NCBI GenBank assembly: GCA_963848355.1
Contig: CAWKDG010000001.1
Coordinates: 372,001 to 436,000, forward strand
Length of the DNA stretch: 64,000 bases
Direction of reading: 5' to 3'
Origin: CAWKDG01 sp963848355
Lineage (GTDB): Bacteria > Actinomycetota > Acidimicrobiia > Acidimicrobiales > UBA8190
The notes beneath the pieces are model-generated. The model did no database searches and was not told the DNA's origin. It was given only the letters and a program-made list of their open reading frames with translations. The translations under genes were made by a program, and so were the position numbers. Position 1 is the stretch's first letter. Each line of letters opens with the position of its first letter. Positions 36,119 to 44,281 of this stretch are shown here, in pieces.

Positions 36119-36400
36119 TCACAGGTGGCCGGCCACGCGGGCGACGATCCAGAGGACGAGCACGACGGCCACCAGCGCCCCGGCGACGGCTCCCCCCACC
36201 CGCCGCAGTCCATGGCTCTGGCGGCGTCGCACCCTGCGGCGGGCCACCCCTTCGGCGAACTGCCCGACACCGACCATGCGGACGGGGGCGGGCCGGCCCC
36301 GCGTCTGCAGCCGGCGGCCACCACCGCGTACCGGGGGCAGTCGCCGCGCCGCGGCCCGACGGGCGCGGTCCTTGCGCCGGCGCTCACGGGGCGTCGTCAC
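36119..36400 (-). CDS. Small basic protein with C-terminal membrane anchor
   Basis: 93 residues. The first ~65 are strongly basic (Arg-rich) and contain VGVGQFAEGVARRR. The last ~22 residues are a hydrophobic helix (AGALVAVVLVLWIVARVAG) ending at the C-terminus, as in tail-anchored proteins. The GTG start overlaps the stop of trmO (GTGA), so it is translationally coupled. No family recognised. Confidence 0.6.
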   Translation of the reverse strand: MTTPRERRRKDRARRAAARRLPPVRGGGRRLQTRGRPAPVRMVGVGQFAEGVARRRVRRRQSHGLRRVGGAVAGALVAVVLVLWIVARVAGHL

Positions 36401-36873
36401 CAGTAGCCGGCCATCAGCTCGTGGGACCACGCCGGCTGGTGCACCGGCCCGTGCGGCGCGAACTCCGTCATGTAGGGCTTGATGTCGAGGACCGGAGTGC
36501 CGTCGATGGCGTCGAGGGCGCGCACCTCGAGCGTGTCCCCCCGGACCTCGACCAGCTCGCAGGTGGACAATCCGATCCGGTTGGGGCGGTCCTTGGCCCG
36601 CTGGGCGAAGATGCCCACCTCGGGCCAGTCCGGATTGCCACGCGGCCGACGCGACCCGGTGTGGACGGTTCCGGGATCGACCCCGTGGAACAGGTAGAGA
36701 ACCTGGACATGGCTGAACTCGTCCAGTCCCACCAGGGACCGGGCGTCGAAGGGGGGCAGGAGGGTGATGGTGGCGACCACGGCACCCCAGTCGTCGTCGA
36801 TCGGTTGGTGTCGGCTCGACGTGACGACGCCGATCGGCCGCATGCTGAAAACCTGGTCGTCGGCGAAGGCCAT
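36397..36873 (-). CDS. TrmO/TsaA-family tRNA (adenine-N6)-methyltransferase
   Basis: 158 residues, a single TsaA (YaeB-like) beta-barrel domain. FSMRPIGVVTS at the N-terminus, FSHVQVLYLFHGV, FAQRAKDRPNRIGLSTCELV and VLDIKPYMTEF are the conserved strands and SAM-binding loops. E. coli TrmO N6-methylates t6A37 in tRNA-Thr. This shorter form lacks the C-terminal extension, so the exact target is inferred. The downstream small membrane gene overlaps its stop. Confidence 0.8.
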   Translation of the reverse strand: MAFADDQVFSMRPIGVVTSSRHQPIDDDWGAVVATITLLPPFDARSLVGLDEFSHVQVLYLFHGVDPGTVHTGSRRPRGNPDWPEVGIFAQRAKDRPNRIGLSTCELVEVRGDTLEVRALDAIDGTPVLDIKPYMTEFAPHGPVHQPAWSHELMAGYW

Positions 36874-36956
36874 CCCCCGAGTCTCGCACCGGGGAACTTG
36901 AGACCGGGGCGACCGGGTGAGACGCTCGTGGAATCCTCCGACGAAAGGCTCCCGTC

Positions 36957-37733
36957 ATGCAGATCCCCGGCTCGCACGTCCTCGTCACCGGAGCCTCGTC
37001 GGGGATCGGCGCGGCGCTGGCGCGCCAGCTGGCCGGGCGGGGAGCCACCGTCGGCATCGTGGCCCGCCGCCAGGAGCGACTGGCCGAGGTCCTGGCCGAC
37101 TGCCGGAAGACGGCCCCCGACTCCCGGATGTGGGTAGCCGACCTGAGCGATCTGGAGCGGGCCGGGTCCGTGGCCCTCGAGGCCTGGGACGCCTTCGGCC
37201 ACCTCGACTGCCTCGTCAACAACGCCGGCGTGCCCATGCGCCGCCACACGACGAAGCTCGATCTGGCCACGCTCGAGTGGGTCATGGGCGTCAACTTCCT
37301 GGCTCCGGCGCACATGGCCCTCTCGATCCTGCCCCGCATGATCGAGCGGGGCGAGGGCATGATCGTCAACGTCTCGAGCGTGGCGGGACGGCTCGGCAAC
37401 GCCAACGAGGCCGCCTACTCGGCCAGCAAGTTCGCCCTGTGCGGCTGGAGCGAAGCCATCGCCGTCGACCTGTGGGACAGCGGCATCGTGATCCGACTCG
37501 TCAATCCCGGTCCCATCGACACCGAGATCTGGGACCTCCCCGACAACGACGACCCCATCTATTCCGGACCGAAGATCTCGGCTGACGAGATGGCCGAAGG
37601 AATCGTGGCGGCCATGGAGAGCGACAGCTTCGAGCACTACGTCCCCGACATGTTGGCCATCGTGGAATCGAAGACCTCCAATCCCGATCCGTTCATCGAG
37701 GGGATGGCCGCCATGTTGCGCTCGGCCACCTGA
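36957..37733 (+). CDS. Short-chain dehydrogenase/reductase
   Basis: 258 residues, classical SDR. The cofactor motif is TGASSGIG near residue 12, then NNAG, with catalytic Ser and the YSASKFA tyrosine/lysine pair present. The C-terminus (SFEHYVPDMLAIVESK) resembles the region of DltE/YqjQ-type SDRs. Substrate unknown. It converges on the CHAP protein gene with a small hairpin between them. Confidence 0.87.
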   Translation: MQIPGSHVLVTGASSGIGAALARQLAGRGATVGIVARRQERLAEVLADCRKTAPDSRMWVADLSDLERAGSVALEAWDAFGHLDCLVNNAGVPMRRHTTKLDLATLEWVMGVNFLAPAHMALSILPRMIERGEGMIVNVSSVAGRLGNANEAAYSASKFALCGWSEAIAVDLWDSGIVIRLVNPGPIDTEIWDLPDNDDPIYSGPKISADEMAEGIVAAMESDSFEHYVPDMLAIVESKTSNPDPFIEGMAAMLRSAT

Positions 37734-37763
37734 TCCGACGGACTCAGAGCAACCTGGGATCAG
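37730..37763. terminator. Weak inverted repeat between convergent genes
   Basis: CTGATCC (overlapping the SDR stop) and GGATCAG form 7-bp arms around a 20-nt loop, followed by no T-run. It may act as a bidirectional terminator between the SDR and CHAP genes. Low confidence. Confidence 0.25.
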
Positions 37764-37775
37764 GTCAGCTCGGGT

Positions 37776-39212
37776 TCAGGGCCGGGCGAAGGCGTAGATG
37801 GGCATGCCGTTGTAGCTCAGGGAGTGGGCCGGCAGATAGGGCCCGTTGAAGACGGCGGCCAGGGCCCCGTCGGGCTCCGGTCCGGCGTCGCCGTCGATGG
37901 TGGTGATGGCCCCGTCAGGCCACACCTCGGCCACCACGGCGATGTGGGGAGAGGCGATCGCGTTCTGCGGTCCCGTGCCGTACAGCACGACGTCGCCCGG
38001 AGCGGGGGTCGAGGTGGTCCCCTGGGCCAGGCCACGCTCCGCCGCCCAGTCGAAGACGGCTCCGACGAACCCGTACCGGGGTATGGGCACGCCGATCCCG
38101 TTCCACACCCAGGTGGCGAACAGGGCGCACCACTCCTCGCACGGACCGTAAGGGTTGCAGAACGCACCTTGGCTGTCGTCGGGATCGGGCCCGATCTGAC
38201 TGGCGGCGATCTGGACGGCACTGTGCCCGGCCGCACCGTTGGCGGGATCATCGGGCGAGGTGAACGAGGTGGAGATGGAGTCCGGCTGCAACAACCAGTA
38301 GCCCTTCCCGTCGGGGGTGGCGGCGATGGCGGCCGTCGGCGGGAAAGGGGGCTCGTTCGGCGACGGGCCGTAGGACACGGCGTCACCGAACGGCAGGACG
38401 GCGGCGGTGGCGGCGGCCAACCAGTACCCGTTGCCGTCGGGAGTGACCGCCATCCCCACCACCGAGGTCCCGAGGTTCACATTGGCGTCCGAGCCGTGGA
38501 ACCCGGCGTCACCGAAGCTGAACACGCCGCCGTCGGCGGCCACCAACCAGTAGCCCTTCCCGTCGGGTGTGGCCGCCATGCCCACCACGGGCTCGTTCAG
38601 CGGCTTTCCCCCCATCGACCCGTAGAACGGCGCGTCGCCGAAGGCGAACACGCCGCCGTCGGCCGCCACCAACCAGTAGCCCTTCCCGTCGGGTGTGGCC
38701 GCCATGCCCACCACGGGCTCGTTCAGCGGCTTTCCCCCCATCGACCCGGAGAACGGCGCGTCGCCGAAGGCGAACACGCCGCCGTCGGCGGCCGCGAGCC
38801 AGTAGCCCCCGCCGTCGGGCGTGGCCGCCATGGCCACCACAGGGGCGAAGATCGACGTCCCTCCCGTGGAACCGAGGTACGCGGCGTTGCCGAAGGCGAA
38901 CACTCCCCCGTCGGCGGCAGCCACCCAGTACCCGTCTCCGTCCGGGGTGGAAGCCATGGCCACCGCCGGTGCGGCCAGCGTCATACCGGCGAAGTTGTTC
39001 ACGGAGGCGGCATCACCGTAGGCGGCGACGCCTGATCCCGAGAACTCGAGATGAGCGACGGTCGCCATGGGCGGCACCGACGGGCCGGGAGACGCACCGA
39101 CGACGGCACAGGCGCACGACAGAGCGACCGACACAGCTACGGGGAGACGGAGATGGCGTGCCCCCAGCCGGGTGAGTCGCCAGACGCAGAAGAAGGGGCC
39201 ACGCCCGAGCAC
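37776..39212 (-). CDS. Secreted CHAP-domain protein with GYW beta-propeller-like repeats
   Basis: 478 residues. A signal peptide (RLPVAVSVALSCACAVVGA) is followed by about six ~42-residue repeats, each with ATPDGKGYWLVAADGGVF and FGDA. These are the 'GYW' blades common in Acidimicrobiia secreted proteins. The C-terminal ~150 residues form a CHAP-like amidase domain: a Cys in EEWCALFATWVW, then PGDVVLYG and the catalytic His in ASPHIAVVAEV. A cell-wall hydrolase carried on a glycan- or protein-binding propeller is the likely reading. Start is either ATG 39212 or the GTG ten codons downstream. Confidence 0.78.
   Translation of the reverse strand: MLGRGPFFCVWRLTRLGARHLRLPVAVSVALSCACAVVGASPGPSVPPMATVAHLEFSGSGVAAYGDAASVNNFAGMTLAAPAVAMASTPDGDGYWVAAADGGVFAFGNAAYLGSTGGTSIFAPVVAMAATPDGGGYWLAAADGGVFAFGDAPFSGSMGGKPLNEPVVGMAATPDGKGYWLVAADGGVFAFGDAPFYGSMGGKPLNEPVVGMAATPDGKGYWLVAADGGVFSFGDAGFHGSDANVNLGTSVVGMAVTPDGNGYWLAAATAAVLPFGDAVSYGPSPNEPPFPPTAAIAATPDGKGYWLLQPDSISTSFTSPDDPANGAAGHSAVQIAASQIGPDPDDSQGAFCNPYGPCEEWCALFATWVWNGIGVPIPRYGFVGAVFDWAAERGLAQGTTSTPAPGDVVLYGTGPQNAIASPHIAVVAEVWPDGAITTIDGDAGPEPDGALAAVFNGPYLPAHSLSYNGMPIYAFARP
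38521..38772. repeat. Two tandem 126-bp near-identical repeats in CHAP protein gene
   Basis: The blocks 38521-38646 and 38647-38772 differ at about two positions. Each encodes one 42-residue GYW blade. Such identity at DNA level shows a recent internal duplication and a site prone to copy-number change or assembly collapse. Confidence 0.8.
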
Positions 39213-39387
39213 TGCCTTCCGATCATAGGAAAGGCGATCCCCGACCGTCTAGGTCGTCGACCGAGATCGGCCTCTGAGCAGGAGCGATCGAGCCGAAAGC
39301 TCACGGCGACGACATGGTCGCAGTCCTCACCGACGGCAATGCCACCGAAGCACAGAGGATCGACACCATCGAGACTCTCTCCGACCT

Positions 39388-39447
39388 CATCTGGGAGAAC
39401 CTGGCTCCATCTGGGAGAACCTGGCCCCATCTGGGAGAACCTGGCCC
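39388..39447. repeat. Three tandem copies of a 20-bp repeat upstream of SDR gene
   Basis: Unit CATCTGGGAGAACCTGGCCC; the first copy has T in place of the second-last C. The array ends 11 bp before the -10 hexamer of the SDR gene at 39472, so it occupies the promoter's upstream region. It could bind a regulator or be a neutral minisatellite. Confidence 0.75.
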
Positions 39448-39458
39448 CCGCCAGAACG

Positions 39459-39464
39459 TAGGCT
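39459..39464 (+). promoter_or_regulatory. -10 element of SDR gene (leaderless)
   Basis: TAGGCT ends exactly 7 nt before the ATG at 39472. Confidence 0.55.
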
Positions 39465-39471
39465 CCGCCAG

Positions 39472-40305
39472 ATGAAGGATCTCCAGGGCAAAGTGGCCGT
39501 CGTCACCGGGGGCGCCAGTGGCATCGGTCGTGCCGTGGCCGAGGCGGCTGCCACCGCCGGCATGAAGGTGGTGCTGGCCGACATCGAGGAAGCGGCGCTC
39601 AAGCAGGCCGACACAGCCATGGCGGCGTCGGGCGCCGATGTGCTCTCGGTCGTCACCGACGTCTCCGTCGGCTCGTCGGTCGCCGAGCTCCGGGACAAGG
39701 CCCTCGCCCGCTTCGGGGCCGTCCATCTGGTCCACAACAACGCCGGGGTGGCCGTCGGTGGCCCCCTGTGGGCGGTGTCGGAGGCCGACTGGACGTGGGT
39801 GCTCGGTGTGAACCTGTGGGGCGTCGTCCATGGCATCAGCGCTTTCGTGCCCGTCCTCATCGAGCAGGGCGAAGGACACGTGGTGAACACCGCGTCACTG
39901 GCCGGGCTCACCTCGCCGAGCATGCTCGGGCCCTACAACGTGACCAAGCATGCGGTCGTGACGATGTCGGAGACCCTCTACCGCGACCTCGAGGCCGTCG
40001 GTTCCCGTGTGGGGGTCTCGGTCCTCTGTCCCGGCTTCGTCCAGACGCGCATCGCCGAGTCGGACCGCAACCGGCCCGACTGGGCGCCGGCCGATCCCCA
40101 ACCCCAGGGAGTCGAATTCCAAGGTGTGGTCCGGAACCTCGTGGCCGCGGGCATCGCACCCACCGACGTGGCCGAGAAGGTCCTCTACGCCGTGCGCAAC
40201 AACCGCTTCTACATCATCACCCACGACGACACCCACGCCATGGTCGAGACCCGGATGCGCGACATCCTCGAAGACCGCAACCCGAGCGGCGCCCCCATCG
40301 GCTGA
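39472..40305 (+). CDS. Short-chain dehydrogenase/reductase
   Basis: 277 residues, classical SDR. TGGASGIG cofactor loop near residue 12, HNNAGVAVGG, and the active-site region ending YNVTKHAVV with Tyr and Lys. The C-terminus has QGVEFQGVVRNLV and an ITHDDTHAMVETR tail. Similar proteins in actinobacteria act on hydroxy-steroid-like or lipid alcohols, but the substrate here is not known. It is preceded by three 20-bp tandem repeats. Confidence 0.87.
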   Translation: MKDLQGKVAVVTGGASGIGRAVAEAAATAGMKVVLADIEEAALKQADTAMAASGADVLSVVTDVSVGSSVAELRDKALARFGAVHLVHNNAGVAVGGPLWAVSEADWTWVLGVNLWGVVHGISAFVPVLIEQGEGHVVNTASLAGLTSPSMLGPYNVTKHAVVTMSETLYRDLEAVGSRVGVSVLCPGFVQTRIAESDRNRPDWAPADPQPQGVEFQGVVRNLVAAGIAPTDVAEKVLYAVRNNRFYIITHDDTHAMVETRMRDILEDRNPSGAPIG

Positions 40306-40399
40306 CGCACCCCCACCGGACACGTCCCCCGGCAGCGACTGACACCGTCCGCCCGGCGCGCTACCGTCCACTCACCGACGCCGCCACCAAGGAGTCCCC

Positions 40400-41170
40400 A
40401 TGCCCACCTTCTCTTCCTACCCGGCCAACACCCCCTCGTGGGTCGACCTCCAGACCCCCGACACGAAAGCGGGCCAGGCCTTCTACGGTTCCGTCTTCGG
40501 GTGGACCACGACCGACCTGGGACCCGAGGCCGGCGGCTACGGCATGTTCCAGAAGGACGGGGCCAACGTGGCCGGAGTGGGACCCACCATGGGCGAAGGC
40601 CAGCCGCCGGCGTGGACGAGCTACATCAACGTCGTCGACGCCGAGGCCACCGTGGCCCGGGCCACGATCGCCGGTGGCACGATCCTGATGGAGCCCATGC
40701 AGGTGATGGAGGCGGGCCACATGGCACTGTTCGCCGACCCGACGGGGGCCGTTCTCGGCTTATGGCAGGCCGGGCAGCACAAGGGCGCCGACGTGGCCAA
40801 CGCTCCGGACACGTGGTGCTGGAACGAGCTGAACACCCGCGACACGGCCAAGGCCACCAGCTTCTACACCCATGTCTTCGACTGGGAGGCATCGAAGGCC
40901 GCCTTCGACGGCATGGAGTACACCGAGTGGAAGAACGGCGGCGCCCCCATCGGCGGCATGTTGGAGATGCCCCCGATGGTCCCGGCCACCGTCCCCGCCC
41001 ACTGGCTCGTCTACTTCGCCGTCTCCGACACCGACGCCACCGTGGCCGCCGCCGAGAAGCTGGGGGCCACCGTGTTCGTGGCTCCGACCGACATCCCCCC
41101 CGGCCGCTTCTCCGTTCTCGCCGACCCGGCCGGAGCCATGTTCGCCGTCATCAAGGTGAAGCTGACATAG
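40400..41170 (+). CDS. VOC-family protein with two glyoxalase-like domains
   Basis: 256 residues, two consecutive vicinal-oxygen-chelate modules (about 5-120 and 130-255). Typical blocks are VDLQTPDTKAGQAFYGSVFGW and NELNTRDTAKATSFYTHVFDW, each followed by a strand ending FADPTGAVLGLWQ or LADPAGAMFAVIK. Double-VOC proteins of this kind are common in actinobacteria and often unassigned. AAGGAG 6 nt before the ATG is a good ribosome site; TACCGT about 40 nt upstream is a likely -10. Confidence 0.85.
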   Translation: MPTFSSYPANTPSWVDLQTPDTKAGQAFYGSVFGWTTTDLGPEAGGYGMFQKDGANVAGVGPTMGEGQPPAWTSYINVVDAEATVARATIAGGTILMEPMQVMEAGHMALFADPTGAVLGLWQAGQHKGADVANAPDTWCWNELNTRDTAKATSFYTHVFDWEASKAAFDGMEYTEWKNGGAPIGGMLEMPPMVPATVPAHWLVYFAVSDTDATVAAAEKLGATVFVAPTDIPPGRFSVLADPAGAMFAVIKVKLT

Positions 41171-41191
41171 CCGACCTCCCGTGAGGGAAAG

Positions 41192-42046
41192 ATGCAGGCA
41201 TCAGAGGTTCCGCGTGCGGTGGCGGCGGCCATGGCGACCGCCTCCGCGCTGGCGCTGGCGGCCGACGACGCCACCGTTCTTCACGACTCGAACAGGCTCG
41301 CTCTGCGGCTGCGTCCTTGTGACGTCCTGGCCCGGGTCGCACACCGGGCGCATCCGGGCGCACGGTTCGAAGTCGAGCTTGCACAACGGCTGGCCGAAAC
41401 CGGGAGTCCCGTGGCTGCTCTCGAGCCTCGAGTAGCGCCGCTCGTCCACGAGCGTGACGGCTTCGTGGTCACGCTGTGGACCTACTACGAACCTGTGGCG
41501 CCTCGGGACGCCGTCGCATCAGCCGACTACTCCGATGCGCTCGGTCGGCTCCACGCCGGCATGCGGACGCTCGATGTCGCGACGCCGCACTTCACCGATC
41601 GCGTGGCTGAGGCGCAAGAACTCGTGGACAGCCGCCACCGCACACCGGCGCTCGCCGACGCCGACCGGGAGCTCCTCAGCACCACGTTACGAAGCCGCCG
41701 ACGAGCGATCAGCGACCGCGACGCCCCCGAGCAGCTGCTCCACGGCGAGCCCCACCCCGGCAACGTGCTCAGCACGAAGAACGGGCTGCTCTTCATCGAC
41801 CTCGAGACGTGTTGCCGCGGGCCTGTCGAATTCGACCTCGCCCACGTACCCGAAGAGGTGAGCGAGCGCTATCCGGACGCCGATCAGGAACTGCTCGACG
41901 AATGCAGGATCCTCGTCCTGGCCATGGTCGCCGCGTGGCGCTGGGATGCAGACGACCGATTCCCGAACGGGCGGCGCGCAGCGCGCGCCCTCACGAGCGC
42001 GCTGCGCGCCGGGGCGCCGTGGCCGGCGCCCGGCCGTCTGGTGTAA
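41192..42046 (+). CDS. APH-family phosphotransferase-like protein
   Basis: 284 residues of the aminoglycoside/choline kinase-like fold. The catalytic loop LLHGEPHPGNVL has Glu where the catalytic Asp of HGDxHxxN is usual, followed by the metal-binding FIDLE. The N-lobe is short and lacks an obvious ATP-loop motif. The Asp to Glu change makes activity uncertain. GAGGG precedes the ATG. Substrate unknown; a resistance role is not supported by sequence alone. Confidence 0.7.
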   Translation: MQASEVPRAVAAAMATASALALAADDATVLHDSNRLALRLRPCDVLARVAHRAHPGARFEVELAQRLAETGSPVAALEPRVAPLVHERDGFVVTLWTYYEPVAPRDAVASADYSDALGRLHAGMRTLDVATPHFTDRVAEAQELVDSRHRTPALADADRELLSTTLRSRRRAISDRDAPEQLLHGEPHPGNVLSTKNGLLFIDLETCCRGPVEFDLAHVPEEVSERYPDADQELLDECRILVLAMVAAWRWDADDRFPNGRRAARALTSALRAGAPWPAPGRLV

Positions 42047-42068
42047 CCACCAGTGCGCGGGGGATCCC

Positions 42069-42470
42069 TCAGGAGTCGACCAGTGGGCCCAGCACCTCTC
42101 CCGGATGGCGGTAGGCCTTGATCTCGATCAGGTTGCCGCTCGGGTCGGCGATCAACATCTTTCCCTGTTCGATCGCCTCGCCGGCGTACGAGATCGTCGG
42201 GGCCTCGACCACGTGGGCACTCCCGGCCAGTCGTGCCGCCACCGTCTCCCATTCGGCCCACGCCAGGGTCGCACCGAAGTGCCGCGTGCGCGGCATCGGA
42301 GCACTCACGTGCAGAGGATCGTTCTGCAGCGTGACCTGGGCGCCGAACACCAGGGCGTCGGCGAACATCTCGGTGCGCCGGCCGATCGCCGCACCGAGGA
42401 CGGTGCCGTAGAAGACCACGGCCTCCTCCAGGTCGCGTACGGGTACGGAGAGATGGAAGACCGGCCGCAT
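42069..42470 (-). CDS. VOC-family (glyoxalase/bleomycin-resistance-like) protein
   Basis: 133 residues, one VOC module pair. FHLSVPVRDLEEAVVFYGTVLG opens the domain with a metal-ligand His, and MLIADPSGNLIEIKAY closes it with Glu. Such proteins range from dioxygenases to drug-binding proteins. GAGGG 6 nt before the ATG is the ribosome site; TAGGCT about 17 nt upstream may be a promoter. It lies 16 nt downstream of the kinase-like gene and may be co-transcribed. Confidence 0.8.
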   Translation of the reverse strand: MRPVFHLSVPVRDLEEAVVFYGTVLGAAIGRRTEMFADALVFGAQVTLQNDPLHVSAPMPRTRHFGATLAWAEWETVAARLAGSAHVVEAPTISYAGEAIEQGKMLIADPSGNLIEIKAYRHPGEVLGPLVDS

Positions 42471-42486
42471 CGTCGTCCCTCTGAGC

Positions 42487-43386
42487 CTATTCGGACACGC
42501 GATCGGCCACGGCCAGCATCCACCGGCCGGCGGGCTGGAGCTGATCCTGCGTATTCAGCAGTCCCGTCGACATCCGCTCGACGACTCCCCACTCCCAGAT
42601 GGCGGCGGCATCGAGGTGGCACCGCCGTGCCAGCCACCGCGACCGCTCGAACGGGTCGCCGTCGAGGAGGTCGAGAGGGTCCTCGCGCATGACGATGCCC
42701 ATGTCGTACTCGGCTTCGGCCACCAGGCCGTCGGGATCGACGAGCTTGAAGCCGTCCCCCGCTTCGAGCGTATTCCACTGGTGCACGTCTCCATGGACGA
42801 GGACGGCGCGCTCGTCGTCGTGGGCGGCGACGCGACGCTCGGCGCAGGCCAGGGCATGGTCGACGGCGCGCTCCGTGCACGGGCGCCCGAGCTCCTCCCA
42901 CGTCAGAGTGATGAAGTCTGCGAGCCAACGGCCTTTCTCGGCACCCGTGGGCAGGGCGCACCCCGGTGCCGGACGCCACACCCGCTCGGCCGCCGAGCAC
43001 AGGATCTCGTGCCGTTGCCCCAGCGGTAGGGCCAGTTCGGACAGCGGACGGCCGAGTCTCTCGAGAAGCAGGGCACCACGTGCGTCGTCCTCCCGCAGGA
43101 GCTTGACGCAACCCTCTCCAGCGGTCACGCGGAGCACGGTGATCTCGTTGCGGGCCGCCTCTCCCGGTCGTGGAACGAGCACCTTCAGCACCACCGGGGT
43201 CCCGTCGTGAGCCGTGGCCTCGGCCACGAAGGCCTCTGTGGCGTCGGCAAAGGGCCGCCCCACGACGATCGACCATGCCCGCTCGAGGTCGGCGATGAGC
43301 TCAGGAAGCTCCTCGAGCCACGACCCGGCGCCCAGGGCGACGGCCGTGCGGCGCACGACAGCGGTGACTTCGATCATCCCGATCAT
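42487..43386 (-). CDS. APH(6)-like aminoglycoside/hydroxyurea kinase-family protein
   Basis: 299 residues. The catalytic loop VLVHGDVHQWNTL and metal-binding LVDPDGL are intact. The order of LERLGRPLSELALPLGQ and WLADFI fits the APH(6)/streptomycin kinase-like family (APH_6_hur). Many chromosomal members have no proven antibiotic substrate. ATGs at 43386 and 43377 are both possible starts. The start is separated from the upstream GNAT gene only by a tandem-repeat array. Confidence 0.8.
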   Translation of the reverse strand: MIGMIEVTAVVRRTAVALGAGSWLEELPELIADLERAWSIVVGRPFADATEAFVAEATAHDGTPVVLKVLVPRPGEAARNEITVLRVTAGEGCVKLLREDDARGALLLERLGRPLSELALPLGQRHEILCSAAERVWRPAPGCALPTGAEKGRWLADFITLTWEELGRPCTERAVDHALACAERRVAAHDDERAVLVHGDVHQWNTLEAGDGFKLVDPDGLVAEAEYDMGIVMREDPLDLLDGDPFERSRWLARRCHLDAAAIWEWGVVERMSTGLLNTQDQLQPAGRWMLAVADRVSE

Positions 43387-43394
43387 GGCACGCC

Positions 43395-43480
43395 GGCCAG
43401 ACTCAGTCGGCCAGACTCAGTCGGCCAGACTCGGAGTCGGCCAGACTCAGTGGGCCAGACTCAGTGGGCCAGACTCAGTG
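43395..43480. repeat. Six tandem copies of a 14-bp repeat
   Basis: Unit GGCCAGACTCAGTC/G; one copy is 16 bp (GGCCAGACTCGGAGTC). The array fills the gap between the GNAT gene and the kinase gene, both on the minus strand. Its last unit supplies the GNAT stop codon (43475-43477). Being transcribed, it would place six TGAGTCTGGCC units in the mRNA. Confidence 0.85.
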
Positions 43481-44080
43481 GCTCGGGGACGCGCGAGCGG
43501 CGCGGGCGGCGCGGGAGGCGGTGTCGGGCTCGATGGGGAAGCGGGCGGTGGTCGTGCCGTCCTCCACGCTGGTGGTGACGGCGAATCCCGAATGCATGAA
43601 GACGTCCACCATGTCGCGGTTCTCGGCCAGGGTGTAGGCGACGAAGGTCGAGACGCCGCTCCCCCAGGCGGCGTCGGCCAGCCGGTCGAGCAGCACGGTG
43701 GCGATCCCGTGGTGCTGATAGGCGTCGGTGACGACGAAGGCGATCTCCGCCTCCGTCGTCCCCGGGATCCGTTCGTAGCGCCCGACGGCGACGAGGCACC
43801 CGTCATCCTCGACGATGAGGGCGAGCCGGTCGAGGTAATCGACCGTGGTGAACCTCTCGACCTCGGCCGCCGAGAGTCTCGGGTGCGCGAAGAGGAAGCG
43901 CCGGTAGACCGAGCGGGGCGAGAGGAGCTCGTGGAAAGCCACCAGGCGGGGGGCGTCGTCGGGCCGGATCGGACGCAGGTCGAGCCGCGCTCCGTCACGG
44001 GTCGTCACTTCACACTCGAGCTCCGTCGGGTAGCGGGTGACCGGCTCCCCGCGACGCAGCGTCGTCCGTGCGGCCGCCAC
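43475..44080 (-). CDS. GNAT-family N-acetyltransferase
   Basis: 201 residues. The acetyl-CoA-binding motif A is AFVVTDAYQHHGIATVLLDRL (about residues 116-136), and DGCLVAVGRYERI supplies the preceding strand. The N-terminal TRDGARLDLRPIRPDDA is typical of the GNAT domains fused to acyl-CoA synthetases (Pat-like), here standing alone. The tail (AARAARASPSH) is low-complexity and ends in the repeat array. GTG start at 44080; a GTG 14 codons downstream is an alternative. Confidence 0.82.
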   Translation of the reverse strand: MAAARTTLRRGEPVTRYPTELECEVTTRDGARLDLRPIRPDDAPRLVAFHELLSPRSVYRRFLFAHPRLSAAEVERFTTVDYLDRLALIVEDDGCLVAVGRYERIPGTTEAEIAFVVTDAYQHHGIATVLLDRLADAAWGSGVSTFVAYTLAENRDMVDVFMHSGFAVTTSVEDGTTTARFPIEPDTASRAARAARASPSH

Positions 44081-44281
44081 CTACCCGACGTTCCCGGTGA
44101 GGATCAGACCCATCGTCCTGCCTCCATCTCGTGACCGTGGCCGTCGGTGCGAAAGAGGCGGGGTCCAGGACCCTTCAGCCTTGTCATCGTATCACGGCAC
44201 CCCAGGTGCTCTTCGACGAAAGTCGTGCACGACGAGCATGTTTCGCCGACTCCGCAGTGTCAGCGGATCCTCGGCGCAGGG
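44081..44281. other. 201-bp intergenic region between gltD and GNAT gene
   Basis: No gene is seen. It contains GGGTC-CTG-GACCC on the minus strand (around 44163-44175), a short perfect hairpin without a T-tract. It could end the gltBD transcript weakly. Confidence 0.3.

Noticed and set aside
43395..43480. CRISPR array
   Set aside because: Units are 14 bp and contiguous, with no unique spacers and no cas genes.
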